Below are positions 7,496 through 16,643 of a stretch of 64,000 nucleotides of DNA, in pieces. Source of the stretch: Maritalea sp049801075 (GTDB lineage Bacteria; Pseudomonadota; Alphaproteobacteria; Rhizobiales; Devosiaceae); the NCBI RefSeq assembly GCF_049801075.1, contig NZ_JBNAGG010000003.1, positions 186,001-250,000 of the forward strand, in the 5' to 3' direction. The stretch's first letter is position 1. Every line of letters starts with the position of its first letter. The position numbers and the translations under genes were made by a program. The notes below the pieces were generated by a model. That model saw nothing but the letters and a program-made list of their open reading frames with translations, made no database searches and had not been told where the DNA came from.

Positions 7496-10138
7496 TCAAA
7501 GCGTACGCTCAATCTCTTCCACGCGGTAACATTCGATCACGTCGCCTGCGCGCATGTCTTCATATTTTTCGAACGCCATGCCGCACTCTTGGCCCGCATT
7601 CACCTCTTTCACTTCATCTTTAAAGCGCTTCAAGGTAGAGAGCTTGCCTTCGTGGATCACCACATCGTCACGGATCAAGCGCACGCCAGCGCCACGTTCC
7701 ACGATACCGTCCGTCACACGACAACCTGCGACGCGGCCCACTTTGGTGATGTTGAACACCTCAAGGATCTCCGCGTTACCGATAAAGGTTTCGCGCACTT
7801 CAGGAGACAACAACCCAGACATTGCCGCTTTCACATCGTCCACGAGATCGTAGATGATGTTGTAATAGCGGATTTCAACGCCTTCACGTGCCGCTGCTTC
7901 GCGTGCTTGCTTGTTGGCCCGCACGTTAAAGCCGATCACGATGGCTTTTGACGCTGCCGCCAAGGTCACGTCAGATTCGGTGATACCGCCCACGCCGCCA
8001 ATCAACACTTGCGCTGACACTTCGTCAGTTGCCAATTTATCGAGCGCGCCATTGATGGCTTCAACAGAACCTTGCACATCGCCTTTGATGACCAATGGAA
8101 TTTTGGCCAAATCTTCGGTTTTGAGCTGGCTCATCATTTGCTCGAGCGAGGTTACGCCGCCGGCTGCAGATTTTTCACGCTGCTTGCGCTGACGATATTC
8201 GGTGATTTCGCGTGCCTTGGCTTCATGTTCCACAGCACCCATCAAATCGCCTGCATCTGGCACCCCGGTAAAGCCCAAAATTTCCACTGGTGTGGATGGG
8301 CCCGCGGTTTTGATTTGCTCACCCTGATCGTTGATCAATGCGCGCACCTTGGCCCATTGAGCGCCAGCAACAATAATGTCGCCAACGGCCAATTCGCCAT
8401 TTTGCACCAGCACGGTTGCAACAGCGCCACGGCCTTTATCCAATTTGGCTTCCACCACAATACCTTGGGCGCGGCCCTTCGGATTGGCTTTCAGTTCCAA
8501 AATTTCGGATTGCAACACGATCGCATCGAGAATGCCTTCAAGGTTCTGCTTTTTCATGGCAGACACTTCCACATCCAAGATTTCACCGCCCATGCTTTCC
8601 ACAAACACTTCGTGTTGCAACAATTCGTTGCGCACGCGGTTTGGATCAGCTTCCGGCTTGTCCATCTTGTTGATCGCCACGATGATCGGCACTTCGGCCG
8701 CTTTCGCGTGTTTGATCGATTCAATGGTTTGCGGCATCACGCCATCGTCCGCCGCAACAACCAATACGGCAATATCGGTGGCTTGCGCCCCGCGTGCCCG
8801 CATGGCGGTAAAGGCTTCGTGGCCTGGTGTATCCAAGAAGGTGATCTCATGGCCATCGCGCTCAACCTGATAAGCACCAATGTGCTGGGTAATGCCCCCA
8901 GCTTCGCCAGATACCACATTGGCTTCGCGGATCGCATCCAGCAATGATGTTTTACCATGGTCAACGTGGCCCATAATGGTCACAACTGGTGCCCGTGGTT
9001 TCAGATCATCAGGATTTTGCTCTGTTTTATCTTCAAACAGGCCTTCTTCCACGTCTGATTCGGCAACACGCTTCACTGTGTGGCCCAATTCAGAGGCGAT
9101 CAGTTCAGCCGTATCCGCATCCAACACGTCATTGATGGTGGCCATTTGACCTTGCTGCATCAGCAGCTTGATCACGTCCACAGCGCGTTCTGCCATCCGG
9201 TTGGCCAATTCCTGAACGGTAATGGCCTCTGGAATGGTCACTTCACGCGCGATCTTTTCTTTCGCCTGCTGTGGGCCACGACCTTTTTGCTTCTCACGTC
9301 GACGCTTCATGGCTGCCAATGAAGGGCCACGATCCCGCTCGCTGTCACCAGACAAAGCTGACGTCACAGTCAAACGTGTTTTCCGACGATCATCAGCCGC
9401 TGGTTTTTTAGAAGGTTGTGGCCGCGCAGCCCGTTTGGCGCGCTCCAGCTCTTCTTCATTCACCAAGCTCTTCGTGCGAGGGCCTTCGTGCTTTTTGCCG
9501 CCGCCTTTGCGGTTTGGATCCGCAGCAGGTGCGTTTGAAGCCGGGTCAGCTTTAGCTGGCTCAGGCGCAGAGGCCTTTGCTTTCGGCTGGTCGCCACCTT
9601 TTTTCGCTTGGGCTTCTTCGCGGGCAATCCGCTCAGCTTCCATGCGTTCTTCTTCTTCAGCCCGAAGCCGTTCTGCTTCTTCGCGCTCTTGCTTGCGGCG
9701 GGCATCTTCTTCGGCCCGACGACGTGCAGCTTCTTGTGCCTGACGTGCTTCGTCCTCGGCGCGCGCCGCTGCTTCGCGCAATGCGCGTTCGCGGGCTGCG
9801 GCTTCCGAGCTGGTTAGGCCCTGCTGTGCTTGAGCTCGCGGCGAACGCTCTTGCTGAGGCTTACGGTTTTGAGGCCGTTGGCCCGGCTGTTGAGGCTTTT
9901 TGCCGCCAGCTTGTTGCTGACGATTGTCGCCTTGAGCGGGTCCACCTTGCTGTGGGCGTGCGCGATTGGTCGGAGCCCCGGGCGGGTTGATCCGACGATT
10001 GCGCGTTTCCACCACGACGGTCCGGGACGACCGTGTGCCACCTGGCCGTGCGCCACCACCAGGCGCACCCTTTAGCGTTAGGGTCTTCTTGCCCCCGCCA
10101 CCAGGTGTTGCATCTGATCTTTTGTCCTTATCACTCAT
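7496..10138 (-). CDS. infB: Translation initiation factor IF-2
   Basis: The protein is about 880 residues. The long N-terminal third is low-complexity: Gly/Pro/Gln/Arg-rich, then a charged Ala/Glu/Arg coiled-coil-like region. The IF2_N domain follows (VTIPEAITVQELANRM). The GTPase domain carries GHVDHGKTSLLDAI, DTPGHEAF and NKMDKP, and the C-terminal domains bind initiator tRNA. Two starts are possible: ATG at 10153, whose ATGA overlaps the ylxR stop, or ATG at 10138 (MSDKDKRSD), taken here because it resembles the conserved start in related species. The overlap suggests translational coupling. The low-complexity region also creates long open frames on the opposite strand that are not genes. 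Confidence 0.96.
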   Translation of the reverse strand: MSDKDKRSDATPGGGGKKTLTLKGAPGGGARPGGTRSSRTVVVETRNRRINPPGAPTNRARPQQGGPAQGDNRQQQAGGKKPQQPGQRPQNRKPQQERSPRAQAQQGLTSSEAAARERALREAAARAEDEARQAQEAARRRAEEDARRKQEREEAERLRAEEEERMEAERIAREEAQAKKGGDQPKAKASAPEPAKADPASNAPAADPNRKGGGKKHEGPRTKSLVNEEELERAKRAARPQPSKKPAADDRRKTRLTVTSALSGDSERDRGPSLAAMKRRREKQKGRGPQQAKEKIAREVTIPEAITVQELANRMAERAVDVIKLLMQQGQMATINDVLDADTAELIASELGHTVKRVAESDVEEGLFEDKTEQNPDDLKPRAPVVTIMGHVDHGKTSLLDAIREANVVSGEAGGITQHIGAYQVERDGHEITFLDTPGHEAFTAMRARGAQATDIAVLVVAADDGVMPQTIESIKHAKAAEVPIIVAINKMDKPEADPNRVRNELLQHEVFVESMGGEILDVEVSAMKKQNLEGILDAIVLQSEILELKANPKGRAQGIVVEAKLDKGRGAVATVLVQNGELAVGDIIVAGAQWAKVRALINDQGEQIKTAGPSTPVEILGFTGVPDAGDLMGAVEHEAKAREITEYRQRKQREKSAAGGVTSLEQMMSQLKTEDLAKIPLVIKGDVQGSVEAINGALDKLATDEVSAQVLIGGVGGITESDVTLAAASKAIVIGFNVRANKQAREAAAREGVEIRYYNIIYDLVDDVKAAMSGLLSPEVRETFIGNAEILEVFNITKVGRVAGCRVTDGIVERGAGVRLIRDDVVIHEGKLSTLKRFKDEVKEVNAGQECGMAFEKYEDMRAGDVIECYRVEEIERTL

Positions 10139-10149
10139 ATATCCGTCAC

Positions 10150-10776
10150 TCATCCTGTGTTCTCAGCCGAAAATCGCACCAATTGTTTGGCCCGATCCAC
10201 TGCAGATTTTGTCGCCGCGCCGCCTACCAGCGCTGCATGTATCACATTTTTGCCGCCCAATGCCAAACTCAATTGTTCTGCATTGAGAAAATCTATCTGC
10301 GGCACCTCATCTTCCAGCTCCATTGCGCGTAGAAGTTGAGTAATTTTCTTCCGCCCATCCATGCTGCCATCGCTGGCGGCAATCAAGGCGTTGATCTTCT
10401 CTTTTTCGATTGCGGACCGCACCTTTTCGTAGCCGGTGACCAGATGGCCGCCTTTCATGGCGAGGCCCAGCGCGCCCAACAATCGTTTTTCCAAATGTGT
10501 CTGGGTGATCTCCACCAAATTATCAGGCACATTTACTTGTGTTTTCAAGGTGCGGGCAAAGGCGTTTTTCGCCACCGCCTGCGCCAAAATATGTTTATTC
10601 GCTGTCACCCATACGCCACGTCCGCCAGCTTTTCCAGCAATATCAGGTAAAATCTCGCCATTAGGCCCAAGTGCAAACCGAATTAACTCGGACTTGGGTA
10701 AGGATTCACGGGTCACACAACAGGTGCGTAAATTCTTATCTTCCTTGTGGCCTCTGGCGTGTTCACCTTGTGGCAT
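10150..10776 (-). CDS. YlxR/DUF448 RNA-binding protein fused to an L7Ae-like domain
   Basis: The first part is the YlxR domain (RTCCVTRESLPKSELIRFA, then GRGVWVTANKHIL). The second part, from about residue 95, is an L7Ae/L30e-like RNA-binding fold (GLAMKGGHLVTGYEKV). This two-domain form is usual in alphaproteobacteria between nusA and infB. The exact role is unknown; in Bacillus the YlxR protein affects RNase P and transcription. The start is uncertain. ATG at 10776 is used, but it has a weak ribosome binding site, whereas an AGGAG overlapping the nusA stop is 7 nt from a CTG. ATGs further upstream lie inside nusA. The stop overlaps a possible infB start. Confidence 0.88.
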   Translation of the reverse strand: MPQGEHARGHKEDKNLRTCCVTRESLPKSELIRFALGPNGEILPDIAGKAGGRGVWVTANKHILAQAVAKNAFARTLKTQVNVPDNLVEITQTHLEKRLLGALGLAMKGGHLVTGYEKVRSAIEKEKINALIAASDGSMDGRKKITQLLRAMELEDEVPQIDFLNAEQLSLALGGKNVIHAALVGGAATKSAVDRAKQLVRFSAENTG

Positions 10777-10795
10777 TTGGGTTGTGTTCAGCGTC

Positions 10796-12415
10796 TTACT
10801 CCTCTTGTGCTTCAGCGTCATCCGCTTCAGCATCTTGGTCTTCGAGTTCGGCGTCGCCGTCTAGCTCTTCTTGCGTGATCCAGCCAACTTTCACGCGGGC
10901 AGACATGATCATGTCTTCCGCTTCTTCGCGGCTCACTGGGAAGTCTTTGAAAACGCCGTCATAAAATTTGACTTCGCCATTTTCACGTTCTTTCCAGCCC
11001 ACCAAATCGTCAGGGGTGTATCCCGCGAAATCTTCGATGGTTTTCACGTCATCTTCGCCCAATGCCACCAACATAGCCGCATTCAGGCCGTTAATTTCAT
11101 AAAGCTCGTCTTGAACGCCAAGTTCGGTCCGCTTCTCGTCGCGGTCCCGCTCTGCTTGTTCCAAAAACTCAGCCGCACGGGCCTGAATTTCAGCAGCAGT
11201 TTCTTCATCAAAGCCTTCGATAGAAGAAATCTCAATCGGCTCAACATAAGCCACTTCTTCCAAAGAGGCAAAGCCTTCTGACGCCAAGAGCTGGGCCACC
11301 ATCTCGTCCACATTCATGGCATTCATGAACAGGTCTGAGCGTTCGGTGAATTCTTTCTGGCGACGTTCGCTTTCTTCCTGCTCGGTCAAGATGTCGATGT
11401 CCCAACCGGTCAATTGTGACGCCAAGCGCACATTCTGACCGCGACGGCCAATGGCCAAAGACAATTGCTCATCTGGCACCACAACTTCAACGCGCTCAAC
11501 TTGCTCGTCGAGAACCACTTTCACCACCTCAGCAGGCTGCAATGCAGACACCACCAAATCAGCGATATTTTCGGTCCATGGAATAATGTCGATCTTTTCG
11601 CCTTGCAGCTCGTTTACAACGGCCTGCACGCGAGAACCGCGCATACCCACACACGCACCAACCGGATCGATTGAAGAATCGTTCGAGGTTACAGCGATTT
11701 TGGCGCGGGAACCTGGGTCACGCGCAATCGAGCGGATATTGATCACGCCATCATAGATTTCAGGCACTTCTTGGGTGAACAATTTCGCCATAAATTGCGG
11801 GTGTGTCCGGGACAAGAAGATTTGTGGCCCGCGCTGTTCTTGGCGCACATCATGGATATAAGCGCGCACGCGATCACCATAGCGGAATGTTTCACGCGGG
11901 ATCAGCTCATCGCGACGGATAATCGCTTCGCCACGGCCCAAATCCACGATCACGTTGCCATATTCAACACGCTTCACTGTGCCATTGATGATTTCACCAA
12001 TGCGGTCTTTATATTCTTCATACATGCGCTCGCGTTCAGCATCGCGCACTTTTTGCACGATCACTTGCTTAGCGGACTGCGCTGCAATGCGGCCGAACTC
12101 AATTGGCGGCAATGATTCAGTTACATAGTCGCCCAATTGCGCTGCAGAATTGCGGTTGCGCGCGTCTTCAAGGCTGATCTGGCGGCTATATTCTTCAACA
12201 TCTTCCACCACTTCCAGCAAGCGCCACATTTTCAGCTCGCCAGTTGTTGGGTTGATTTCAGCCTTCACCTCAGTCTCGGCACCATAGCGCGAACGCGCCG
12301 CTTTTTGGATGGCGTCCTGCATCGCTTCGATCACAATCATGCGGTCGATAGATTTTTCCCGCGCTACCGCGTCGGCAATTTGCAGCAGTTCAAGCCTGTT
12401 AGCACTGACAGCCAT
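10796..12415 (-). CDS. nusA: Transcription termination/antitermination factor NusA
   Basis: The 539-residue protein has the N-terminal RNAP-binding domain, the S1 domain (GEIINGTVKRVEYGNVIVDLG, around 135), two KH domains (VGACVGMRGSRVQAVVNEL; LAIGRRGQNVRLAS) and a C-terminal extension with helix-hairpin-helix-like repeats. It ends with an acidic tail. NusA controls pausing, termination and antitermination. It follows rimP after 27 bp, and its 3' end overlaps upstream in-frame codons of ylxR. In enterobacteria NusA affects termination in its own operon leader, which matters here because a terminator-like hairpin sits upstream of rimP. Confidence 0.97.
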   Translation of the reverse strand: MAVSANRLELLQIADAVAREKSIDRMIVIEAMQDAIQKAARSRYGAETEVKAEINPTTGELKMWRLLEVVEDVEEYSRQISLEDARNRNSAAQLGDYVTESLPPIEFGRIAAQSAKQVIVQKVRDAERERMYEEYKDRIGEIINGTVKRVEYGNVIVDLGRGEAIIRRDELIPRETFRYGDRVRAYIHDVRQEQRGPQIFLSRTHPQFMAKLFTQEVPEIYDGVINIRSIARDPGSRAKIAVTSNDSSIDPVGACVGMRGSRVQAVVNELQGEKIDIIPWTENIADLVVSALQPAEVVKVVLDEQVERVEVVVPDEQLSLAIGRRGQNVRLASQLTGWDIDILTEQEESERRQKEFTERSDLFMNAMNVDEMVAQLLASEGFASLEEVAYVEPIEISSIEGFDEETAAEIQARAAEFLEQAERDRDEKRTELGVQDELYEINGLNAAMLVALGEDDVKTIEDFAGYTPDDLVGWKERENGEVKFYDGVFKDFPVSREEAEDMIMSARVKVGWITQEELDGDAELEDQDAEADDAEAQEE

Positions 12416-12442
12416 TAGTTGGTCTCCTTAAGAGGCATCAAA

Positions 12443-13072
12443 TTAAGCTTCATCTGTCCCATCCTTATCGTGGTCAGCTTCATCAATTTCTGTTTCCAAT
12501 TCAGGATTATCGAGCGGGTTCGCCGCTTTTTGCCGCGCACGTGCTTCATCAAGCAGCTTGTCGGTCATCATCAGTTTGGCTTCCGCCAAATCTTCGATAT
12601 TCAGCGCCCACACAGGCTCTTCGCCTTTTGGCGTATCCGGAATATGGATCAATATTTGGTTGTCGTTCACCCCTTGCAAGGTGCCGCGAAACTTTTTGCG
12701 GCCATCCTGCAATTGTGCCAATTCAATTTTGGCCTCGTGGCCGGCCCACAGTTCGAAATCAGACAAGCGCACCAAAGGCCGATCAACCCCGGGCGAGGAC
12801 ACTTCTAAATGATAGGCACGCTCAATGGGCTCTTCCACATCGAGAATTGGCGAAATCTCACGAGAGAATTTTTCGCAATCTTCAATGGCAAACTCGCCTT
12901 TGGCATTTTCAGCCATGATCTGCAATGTACAGCCATTTTCACCAGTGACGCGCACGCGCACCAGCCGATAGCCCATATCTTCAGCCACAGGCTCCAAAAT
13001 CGCCCAGATCCGCTCTTCCAGCGGGCCTGTGCGTCCAAAGGCTTTTTCATTTAAATCCAAGAGCTGTTTCAT
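12443..13072 (-). CDS. rimP: Ribosome maturation factor RimP
   Basis: The 209-residue protein shows the RimP pattern: LEPVAEDMGYRLVRVRVTGENG at the N-terminus, DCEKFSREISPILDVEEPI, then YHLEVSSPGVDRPL. The C-terminal tail is charged. It assists 30S assembly and is the first gene of the rimP-nusA-ylxR-infB operon. The ATG is preceded by AGGG and lies only 15 bp after the T tract of the leader hairpin at 13087-13116. Confidence 0.95.
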   Translation of the reverse strand: MKQLLDLNEKAFGRTGPLEERIWAILEPVAEDMGYRLVRVRVTGENGCTLQIMAENAKGEFAIEDCEKFSREISPILDVEEPIERAYHLEVSSPGVDRPLVRLSDFELWAGHEAKIELAQLQDGRKKFRGTLQGVNDNQILIHIPDTPKGEEPVWALNIEDLAEAKLMMTDKLLDEARARQKAANPLDNPELETEIDEADHDKDGTDEA

Positions 13073-13086
13073 AGGACCCTAATATT

Positions 13087-13116
13087 AAAAAAGAGCGGGA
13101 CCGTTCGGACCCACTC
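13087..13116 (-). terminator. Attenuator-like hairpin in the rimP-nusA leader
   Basis: On the minus strand GAGTGGGTCCG pairs with CGGTCCCGCTC (one mismatch, one wobble) and is followed immediately by six T. This is a canonical intrinsic terminator placed between the operon promoter and the rimP start, so it should act as an attenuator unless read through. Confidence 0.7.
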
Positions 13117-13144
13117 TCACATTTTCAACTGTGATTTTGCGGTC

Positions 13145-13173
13145 TTTATAGTCTGAATCTCGCCCATTCGCAA
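13145..13173 (-). promoter_or_regulatory. Sigma-70-type promoter of the rimP-nusA-infB operon
   Basis: On the minus strand TTGCGA (13173-13168) and TATAAA (13150-13145) are 17 bp apart. The predicted start is near 13138, giving a leader of about 65 nt that contains the attenuator-like hairpin. Confidence 0.6.
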
Positions 13174-13288
13174 CCCATTTGCTGCTTTGGCGACAGCCGA
13201 CGAACAAAATTGACAATTTGTTCGGCGCTTGATGCCGATCAAACCGAGTTTTGCTGTGCCCGATATGATCTGAGATAGGAGAATAATT

Positions 13289-14146
13289 ATGACGTTCAAG
13301 TTGTCCTATCTTTGGCTCTTGCCGCTTACTGTGCTGTTTGTAGCTGCGCTCGCCTTTTATGCCCGCAACATTGCGGATAAATGGCAAGTTGCCCAACTCA
13401 CAGCACACATAGCCGAAAGCCCCGTTTCCGCTGCAGATGTTTACGACCCGCACATGGTGGCCGATCTGCCAGAAGCGGCGCAGCGTTATTTCAATTTCTC
13501 ATTACGCACGGGTGCCCCGCTTAAGCAAAATTTACGGCTGACGATGGAAGGGCAATTGGGATTGGGCAATGCAGAGCATCCCAACTATTTTCCTTTCGGT
13601 GCGACCCAGACCATTGTGCCAGATCGTGGCTTTACATGGGTGCTGCATTCCAAGGGCTTGCCGATGGTTATCAGCGGTAGCGATATGATGTGGGACAATC
13701 AGTCGTGGACACGATTTTGGCTATATGGGCTGGTCCCGGTGGCCCGAATGGGCGGAAGCGAGGATCATTTCAAATCCGCAGAAGGTCGACTGTTGGTGGA
13801 ACTGGCGGCGTGGAACCCCGCCGCCTTATTGCCGCAAAATGGCGTTGAATGGACCCAAGAGGGCCAGAATGTTGCTCGTGCTTGGATCACCACCTCAACT
13901 GGCCGACATTGGGTGGACATCCGCCTCAAGGGGGCTGGCGTGCCAATGGCCTATGAAATTGCGCGGTGGAGCAATGCCAATCCTAAAGGCGTTTATCAGC
14001 CTCAACCCTTTGGGGGCACGCCGCTCAAATTTACCGAGATTGGTGGCATCACCATCGCCAGCCAAGTGGATGTGGGCAATCATTTTGGCACGGCGGATTA
14101 TTTTCCCTTCTTCCGCGCCACATTGACCGAGATCGAGTTTTTCTGA
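13289..14146 (+). CDS. Membrane-anchored protein of unknown function, DUF6544-like
   Basis: The 285-residue product starts with a single hydrophobic segment (LSYLWLLPLTVLFVAALAFYA, residues 5-24) with no obvious cleavage site, so it is probably a membrane anchor with the rest outside. The body shows the LPEAAQRYFNFSLRTGAP block, the PFGATQTIVPDRGFTW block and LLVELAAWNPAALLP, which together resemble the DUF6544 family. Function is unknown. It has a strong ribosome binding site (AGGAG) and lies alone on the plus strand, converging on trmB with 3 bp between stops. It shares no clear pathway with the neighbours. Confidence 0.7.
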   Translation: MTFKLSYLWLLPLTVLFVAALAFYARNIADKWQVAQLTAHIAESPVSAADVYDPHMVADLPEAAQRYFNFSLRTGAPLKQNLRLTMEGQLGLGNAEHPNYFPFGATQTIVPDRGFTWVLHSKGLPMVISGSDMMWDNQSWTRFWLYGLVPVARMGGSEDHFKSAEGRLLVELAAWNPAALLPQNGVEWTQEGQNVARAWITTSTGRHWVDIRLKGAGVPMAYEIARWSNANPKGVYQPQPFGGTPLKFTEIGGITIASQVDVGNHFGTADYFPFFRATLTEIEFF

Positions 14147-14149
14147 GCC

Positions 14150-14863
14150 TTACTTGCGGTAAAAGCTGAAATAATATGAATCACGGCCTTCGCGTTTGGC
14201 CTTTTGCTCATATCGTGTGGGCGCCCAATCGGCCCATGGCTGGCGCCATTCGCTGGCCTTCTCCGGCTGCCACGTAAAATCATCACGCCGCACCATATGG
14301 GCCAACACCCAAGTGGCATAATCGTCAATGTCGGTTGCCACCCGGAATTCTGCCCCCGGCTTTAGCACCCGCGACAGCTCCCCCAAAGTGACTGGATTTA
14401 CAAACCGACGTTTGTGATGGCGCTTTTTCGGCCATGGGTCGGGATAAAGCAAATAAGCGCCTGCGATCGACTGATCCGGCAACGCGCGCAAAAGGTGCAG
14501 CGCATCTTCACGATAAAGCCGTACATTTTCCAGCTCATCTTGCGCAATGGCGGATAACATCTTGCCGACGCCCCCCATAAAGGGTTCGCAACCGATGAAA
14601 TTTTGTGCGGGCTTTGCCTTTGCGTGTCGCGCCAAATGCTCGCCACCGCCAAAGCCAATTTCAAGAAATAAGGGAGCCTCAGCCTTTGTACCGAAAAGCT
14701 GTTTTAGATCCAGCGCATCCTTGTCCAGATCAATCTCAATGTGCGGCAACAATTCTTCCACCAGCTTTTGCTGGGTAGAATAGAGCTTATGGGTTGAGCG
14801 GCGTCCAAAAAAGGCTCGTCGCTCGGCTTCTAGGCCAAAGTCAGATTTGTTTTTTTCAGTCAT
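14150..14863 (-). CDS. trmB: tRNA (guanine-N7-)-methyltransferase
   Basis: The 237-residue SAM-dependent methyltransferase has the motif FLEIGFGGGEHLARHA, the conserved NFIGCEPFMGGV and the RxNPDPWPKKRHHKRR-type block (YPDPWPKKRHHKRRFV). It forms m7G46 in the variable loop of tRNA. It follows metK after 20 bp, so the SAM synthase and a SAM user are probably cotranscribed. Confidence 0.96.
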   Translation of the reverse strand: MTEKNKSDFGLEAERRAFFGRRSTHKLYSTQQKLVEELLPHIEIDLDKDALDLKQLFGTKAEAPLFLEIGFGGGEHLARHAKAKPAQNFIGCEPFMGGVGKMLSAIAQDELENVRLYREDALHLLRALPDQSIAGAYLLYPDPWPKKRHHKRRFVNPVTLGELSRVLKPGAEFRVATDIDDYATWVLAHMVRRDDFTWQPEKASEWRQPWADWAPTRYEQKAKREGRDSYYFSFYRK

Positions 14864-14883
14864 GACCCGGCGATGTACTGGTT

Positions 14884-16059
14884 TTAGGTCAATTCGGCCA
14901 GAATTTTTTCAGCCAAATCGGTCCGTTCCCAAGAAAAGCCGCCATCTTCATCAGGTTGGCGCCCAAAATGGCCATATGACGCGGTGCGTTCATATATGGG
15001 TTTGTTCAGCTCCAGCGTTTCGCGAATGCCGCGCGGCGACAAATTCATCACCTTGTTGAGCACATGGCCCAGCTTTTCTTCATTCACTTTGCCTGTGCCA
15101 AACAAATCCACAAAGATGGACAATGGTTTGGACACACCGATCGCGTAAGACAGTTGGATCACGCATTTATCGGCCAAGTTGGCGGCCACGACATTTTTCG
15201 CCAAATAGCGAGCTGCATATGCAGCTGAGCGGTCCACTTTGGTCGGGTCTTTGCCCGAAAATGCACCGCCGCCATGGGGCGCTGCACCGCCATAAGTATC
15301 AACAATGATCTTGCGACCTGTTAGACCTGCGTCGCCATCTGGCCCACCGATAACAAATTCGCCTGTGGGGTTCACATAGAACTCGTCTTCTGGACACATC
15401 CAGCCTTCAGGCAATGCGTCGATCACATAGGGGCGCACAATTTTGCGCACATCATCCTGGGTCAATCCGCGCTCATGCTGGGTCGACAATACGATGGAGG
15501 TGGTGCCCATGGGCACACCATTCTCATAGCGCAAGGTGACTTGGCTTTTCGCGTCTGGGCGCAATTGCGGCACATCGCCATTGTGGCGGGCATCGGCCAA
15601 AGAGCGCAAAATCTTATGGGCAAACAAGATCGGGGCGGGCATCAATTCTTTGGTTTCGTTGGTGGCAAAACCAAACATAATGCCTTGGTCGCCTGCGCCT
15701 TCATCCTTATTGCCAGAGGCATCTACGCCTTGGGCAATTTCGGGTGATTGCTCGTGCACAAAGCAATCGACCTGCGCATTTTCCCAATGGAAACCTTCTT
15801 GCTCATAGCCAATATTCTTAATGCATTCGCGGGCAATGGCCTCCATGCGGTCTGCATCCATAGATTTAGGCCCACGGGTTTCCCCTGCGAGCACAACCCG
15901 GTTGGTGGTTGCCAAAGTTTCAACCGCCACACGCGAATAGGGATCTTCTTTCAAAAATCCGTCCAAAATTGCATCCGAGATGCGATCGCAAATCTTATCA
16001 GGATGGCCTTCTGAAACTGATTCGGAGGTAAACAGGTATGAAGAGGACGCCACACGCAC
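14884..16059 (-). CDS. metK: S-adenosylmethionine synthase
   Basis: The protein of about 390 residues contains SVSEGHPDKICDRISDA near the start, the GAGDQGIMFG motif and GGGAFSGKDPTKVDRSAAY, all complete. It makes SAM from methionine and ATP. The start is a GTG: either 16059 or 16053, and AAAGG is better spaced for 16053 (8 nt), which would drop two residues. The 149-bp leader up to the XRE gene was examined for SAM riboswitch features and none could be confirmed. Confidence 0.96.
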   Translation of the reverse strand: MRVASSSYLFTSESVSEGHPDKICDRISDAILDGFLKEDPYSRVAVETLATTNRVVLAGETRGPKSMDADRMEAIARECIKNIGYEQEGFHWENAQVDCFVHEQSPEIAQGVDASGNKDEGAGDQGIMFGFATNETKELMPAPILFAHKILRSLADARHNGDVPQLRPDAKSQVTLRYENGVPMGTTSIVLSTQHERGLTQDDVRKIVRPYVIDALPEGWMCPEDEFYVNPTGEFVIGGPDGDAGLTGRKIIVDTYGGAAPHGGGAFSGKDPTKVDRSAAYAARYLAKNVVAANLADKCVIQLSYAIGVSKPLSIFVDLFGTGKVNEEKLGHVLNKVMNLSPRGIRETLELNKPIYERTASYGHFGRQPDEDGGFSWERTDLAEKILAELT

Positions 16060-16208
16060 AACCTTTCATTATTTGATCAAAATCCACCTTGCCGGCAAAG
16101 TGATTGCAAAACCCTAAAGCCCGCGGCCGTTCGGTCCACATTCTTAAAGGTTGGCTTCCTCTTATGCAATAAGGATATAAAGAAAACGTTATATCTTATG
16201 GACTGGTT

Positions 16209-16643
16209 TTAGCTTCGCCGGCTTTTGGCCATGGGCGAAACGTTATTAGCTTCACCATTTTTGGCCATTTGCTCCGCCAATTGCACCAAAGTATCCCGCG
16301 CGTGGGGGCTGTCGATCAAATCATAAGCTTTGAGCAAACGAATCCGTTCGTCGGCCGGGCCAAGGGCAAAAGCATCTTGGCCTTGTTCCCCCAAACCGCC
16401 CTCGGCAGCCGCATCATAGAATCGCCCAGGCTCGACGCCCAAAACACGCGCCATAACGGCCAAACGAGAAGCGGGCACACGATTGGTGCCCGTTTCATAT
16501 TTTTGAATTTGCTGATATGTGATGCCCGCTGCATCAGCGAGCTTCTTCATCGACATGCCCAGTTCTTTACGTCGCTGACGCAAAAATGCGCCGACTTGTG
16601 TGTCAATGGCATGTGGTTGACGGGGTGGTGTTGTTTGTCCCAA
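16209..16643 (-). CDS. XRE-family HTH transcriptional regulator
   Basis: The 144-residue protein has a Cro/CI-type helix-turn-helix at residues ~20-75 (LRQRRKELGMSMKKLADAAG, TYQQIQKYETGTNRVP). A C-terminal tail follows with a helical segment (RIRLLKAYDLIDSPHARDTL). This regulator between lnt and metK is conserved in rhizobia-like genomes, where homologues (PraR/PhrR type) affect stress and surface traits. The target here is unknown. The gene starts immediately after the lnt stop (no gap), so it is probably cotranscribed with lnt. Confidence 0.85.
   Translation of the reverse strand: MGQTTPPRQPHAIDTQVGAFLRQRRKELGMSMKKLADAAGITYQQIQKYETGTNRVPASRLAVMARVLGVEPGRFYDAAAEGGLGEQGQDAFALGPADERIRLLKAYDLIDSPHARDTLVQLAEQMAKNGEANNVSPMAKSRRS

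Noticed and set aside
8072..8947. A 291-codon open frame on the plus strand opposite infB
   Set aside because: It is antisense to the conserved GTPase domain of IF-2 and its translation has no family features; it arises from the codon pattern of the real gene.
16060..16208. SAM riboswitch in front of metK
   Set aside because: Short inverted segments and GC-rich patches exist, but no SAM-II or SAM/SAH motif could be aligned with confidence.
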